A stretch of 64,000 nt of DNA. Source: Capsaspora owczarzaki ATCC 30864 (lineage: Eukaryota; Opisthokonta; Filasterea). The notes under the pieces were generated by a model. It worked only from the letters and a program-made list of their open reading frames with translations, was not told the origin of the DNA and searched no databases. Of this stretch, positions 61,349 to 64,000 are shown one piece after another. Numbering within the stretch: the stretch's first letter is position 1; the number at the start of each line of letters is the position of its first letter. The stretch spans positions 953,503-1,017,502 of the forward strand of contig NW_011887303.1 in assembly GCF_000151315.2 (NCBI RefSeq), in the 5' to 3' direction. Made by a program: the position numbers and the translations under genes.

Positions 61349-62771
61349 ATGCACATTCAAGACAAGGTTGCGCTTGTGACTGGCGGAGCGAACGGAATCG
61401 GCCGCGAGTTTGCGATTGCGCTGCTCGAGCGCGGTGCAAAGGCAAGCACAAATAGGCGTGCGCAACCACGGCATTCCCATGCAACATCAAGGCAGGGGGT
61501 GGGGGGAGCACAGGTCGAACGTGGTGGTGGCGAGATTTGAATGGGGCGACAGCGCGGAGCGACAGCGCGGGCGGCGATCGGAGTCGGAGCGTTCTAATGG
61601 TGATTCACTGGCCTACTCGAGTGGACTGCGAATGAGCGAAGAGTTGTGTTGAAGTTTGCTGATTGGGTTTGAAACGAGTGCAGAATGGAAGAGCGAGCGA
61701 GTGAGATTGAGTGAGTGATGAGCGTGAGTTTGGTCAGAAGAAGATCACAATCCATGACCCGGTGATCAAGCGATCAAGCGCCAGAGTTATAGAGCACAAC
61801 AATAGTAGTGAAGGTGCATCATGATGGTTGATGATGTGCAGCAACATTACGAACAATGCAAAAAAAGGGTGGGGGCTGATCATCGCGACTCAGAAGTCAG
61901 GTATTTCTGAGATTCTCATGTGTTTTCTAACGCTGCAAATTATTCTTATTCTTATTATTGGAGATGCAGGTCGCGCTCGTCGATCTGGACACCAACACTG
62001 GCGAAAAGCTCAGCGCCGAGCTCAACGCAAAGTACGGCAGCGACCGCACCGCATTTATCAAGTGCAATGTGACCAAGGAGGCCGAGCTCGAGCGTAAGAA
62101 TTTGCGTAGAATAGCTCAGAGAACGAGATTAAAAAAACCCCCTTCAAAAATCTCACTTCGACGACTACTCCGACTACTACTACACATCTACACATCGCGC
62201 ACATTTTGCAGACGCATTCTCGCACACATTCAAGCTGTTTGGCAGACTCGACATTGTCGCAAATAACGCAGGCATTGCGCGCGAGCCCGACTGGCAGCTC
62301 GTGATTGACATCAATCTCACGGCGGTTGTCGCAGGATCCCGCCTGGCCATCACGTACATGTCGGCACCGCATGGAAACGGCGGTGTCATCATCAACACTG
62401 CCTCGATGGGTGGACTCATCCCCATGCCATACGCACCCGTGTACGCGGCGACCAAGGCCGCAGTCATTCAGTACTCGCGCTCGCTCGGTCAGGCGCACGA
62501 GAACATTCGCGTCAATGCAATCTGCCCATCATTCACTGACACTGCGTTGGTCGCCGAGGGCAAAACCATGCTCCCAACCGTGTTTGGCGAAGTGGTTGCT
62601 GCCACCGGTCCGCTGCTCTCCCCCGAGCTGATCGCAACGTCCATGATTGCGATTGTCGAGGACGACAGCAAAAACGCGGCTGTGATGCGCGTCACAAATG
62701 CTCGCGGTGTGGATTACCAGTCCTACGACGGTTTCTTGAACAAGTCGACTCCTTTGACGCCCAAGCTGTGA
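61349..62771 (+). CDS. HPGD: Short-chain dehydrogenase resembling 15-hydroxyprostaglandin dehydrogenase, 3 exons, 258 aa
   Basis: Exons 61349-61441, 61970-62093, 62212-62771. NAD(P)-dependent SDR. The cofactor loop TGGANGIG (11-18) is followed by VALVDLD, with Asp at the end of strand 2, which favours NAD over NADP. Further motifs: ANNAG; NTASMGG with the catalytic Ser region; the catalytic pair in VYAATK (Tyr and Lys); RVNAICPSF. The start MHIQDKVALVTGG matches HPGD (MHVNGKVALVTGA) almost exactly, and the end also follows HPGD (IVEDDSKNAAVMRVTNARGV, then YDGF). Animal HPGD oxidises prostaglandin E2 and other hydroxy fatty acids; here the substrate is probably a hydroxylated lipid. Intron 1 (528 nt) has a GC donor (AAAG/GCAAGC) with a TGCAG acceptor. 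No GT donor nearby keeps both frame and alignment. Confidence 0.88.
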
Positions 62772-62972
62772 TGAAGGGGGCGGGGGCGGGCAGAGTTTTT
62801 CAACGATCATCATCGGCATTATGATGTGTCTGTGTGATTGTGCAAAATACGGGTCCGATTCATTGTAGAGCTTTGGAGTGCTTCTTGCACTCGTCGAATC
62901 AACAGCGCAAGCTTTCAAAGTCGCTCGTCGTAGCTAGCCAACACACATCAGTTGCACTCAAAAGCTCACGCT

Positions 62973-64000
62973 TTATTCATCGTATTGTACCATATCTTCA
63001 ACATCATCGCCAGTGTCTGCGCTTGCTGCAGCAGCAGCAGTCGCCTGGTCGAAAATCGGTTGACTGGTTGCGCTGGATTCGCCGTCGTCGCCCATCCGCT
63101 GCCGCTTGCTTGCGTGCTCCGAGCTGTCGTCTGCGGCGGCGGTGGTGCTGACCGTGTTAGCGCTGTCGCTGGGGCTGTTGGCGTCTTCGTGTGGTCGTTT
63201 TGCCGACGCGGCGGCCGCGGCAGCAGCAGCAGCCTCTGCAATCGCAAACGCAGATCCCAGAGCCGGCGGCGGTTGCTGCGCGTACAATGGCGCCTGCTGG
63301 TAGTTGTTACCCCATCCTGATGATGATGATGATGAGTGATGATAGCGTCCTCCAGCATTGCTATTGTTGCTCTGGTAGTTGTTGCTCTGGTGGTTGTTTC
63401 GATTGTTGCGTTGCTGCTGGCCACCGCCGCCGTAGCCACCGCGCGATCCGTTGTATCCATGGCCTTGACCTTGGCTTCCTTGGCTTCCGTTATACCCCTG
63501 ATGACCTTGACCACCTCCTCCGTGGTGGTGGTGATGCCTGCCACTGCCACCGTAGCCCGCGTTGAACGGCCCGCCTGGCCTGACGCCAACGCCGCCCGTG
63601 CCGCCTGTCGGCGTGCCCTTGCCAAACCCGCCGCGGCCCTCGTCAAAGTCATCGCGGAACTCGTCGCGGACTTGGCCGCCGCTCATCCCGCGGCCAAACT
63701 GGCGGCCTTCCTCAAAGCCGACGTCCCAGTCGGTGCGGATTGGGCGGTCGTCCAGCCGCGTCCCAGTCACGTACTTCATGCAGTCCTCGGCGTCTCTCCG
63801 CGTGTAGTACCTGAGGTCGGCCGGGGGGGGTTGGAGAGGGAAGGGGGTGAAGGGGAAAATGGAGAGGGATTGAAGAAAGCAAAAACATAAAAGACGGGTA
63901 GGCGAGTTAGTGAGAAGCAGCGTAGCCATCTTCCTGTAAAACGCAAACAAATCCCCCCCCCCCACTCGCATACTCGGCACGTACTCGACAAAGGCAAATC
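62973..64000 (-). CDS. NCBP2: Nuclear cap-binding protein subunit 2 (CBP20), 3' part, with a long Gly-rich tail
   Basis: Partial: exon 64000-63985 (runs off the window) and final exon 63810-62973. CBP20 binds the m7G cap with CBP80. The visible part covers the end of the RRM, spliced as [14 protein letters not shown], then [17 protein letters not shown] and the cap-contacting tail [20 protein letters not shown], all close to human NCBP2. Human CBP20 stops soon after this (156 aa). Here about 220 more residues follow: Gly/Asn/Gln-rich repeats ([18 protein letters not shown] and similar), a His/Ser block, poly-Ala, a basic possible nuclear signal (HASKRQRM) and an acidic end ([11 protein letters not shown]). 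The acceptor for the last exon is the CTCAG at 63811-63815. The gene converges with the HPGD-like gene, 200 nt apart. Confidence 0.9.
   Translation of the reverse strand, partial: FAFVEYVPSMRVGGGDLFAFYRKMATLLLTNSPTRLLCFCFLQSLSIFPFTPFPLQPPPADLRYYTRRDAEDCMKYVTGTRLDDRPIRTDWDVGFEEGRQFGRGMSGGQVRDEFRDDFDEGRGGFGKGTPTGGTGGVGVRPGGPFNAGYGGSGRHHHHHGGGGQGHQGYNGSQGSQGQGHGYNGSRGGYGGGGQQQRNNRNNHQSNNYQSNNSNAGGRYHHSSSSSSGWGNNYQQAPLYAQQPPPALGSAFAIAEAAAAAAAAASAKRPHEDANSPSDSANTVSTTAAADDSSEHASKRQRMGDDGESSATSQPIFDQATAAAAASADTGDDVEDMVQYDE

Overview
This is a gene-dense nuclear window from a unicellular eukaryote on the animal branch. The reasons are short GT-AG introns (mostly 55-120 nt, one GC-AG), many metazoan-type genes (TERT, NUP107, kinesin-5, NCBP2, RUSF1, a DCAF15-like protein, a 15-hydroxyprostaglandin-dehydrogenase-like SDR), and several SH2, SAM and RhoGEF proteins in arrangements typical of unicellular holozoans. 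A filasterean such as Capsaspora is my best guess. That is inference from gene content, because no marker gene fixes the species. I resolved 17 host genes and one Tc1-type transposase by hand. Every intron was placed so that splice sites, codon phase and family alignment agree; all finished models are whole numbers of codons.

Layout. 0-6.3 kb: a GNAT-like gene (-) diverges from NUP107 (+). 7.1-16.1 kb: a 20-exon gene for a 2018-residue SH3-DH-PH-PX-PB1 protein. 17.0-22.0 kb: a complete 22-exon telomerase reverse transcriptase. 22.2-27.1 kb: DCAF15-like and RUSF1 (both +). 27.3-39.6 kb: three signalling scaffolds, namely SAM-PHD-SH3-CRIB-SH3 (-), PH-SH2 (-) and SAM-polytyrosine-SH2 (+). The last two diverge from a 3.2-kb spacer full of poly(A)/poly(T) runs. 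40.1-44.5 kb: kinesin-5 (-). 45.3-51.7 kb: a VAT1-like oxidoreductase and a Sec14-PH-coiled coil-DH-PH RhoGEF (both +). 51.8-55.8 kb: a microbial-type poly(ADP-ribose) glycohydrolase and a secreted nucleoside hydrolase (both -). 56.07-57.60 kb: a Tc1/mariner element with candidate 10-bp terminal inverted repeats. 58.7-64.0 kb: a LIM protein (+), an HPGD-like SDR (+) and the 3' part of NCBP2 (-).

The theme is Rho/Cdc42 and phosphotyrosine signalling. Two RhoGEFs would make GTP-Cdc42/Rac, the CRIB scaffold would read it, and two SH2 adaptors could read phosphotyrosine displayed by several tyrosine-rich proteins encoded nearby. The most unusual items are the SH3-DH-PH-PX-PB1 protein, which puts the domains of yeast Cdc24 and Bem1 on one chain, and the SAM-PHD-SH3-CRIB-SH3 scaffold. 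That the encoded proteins interact is inference only.
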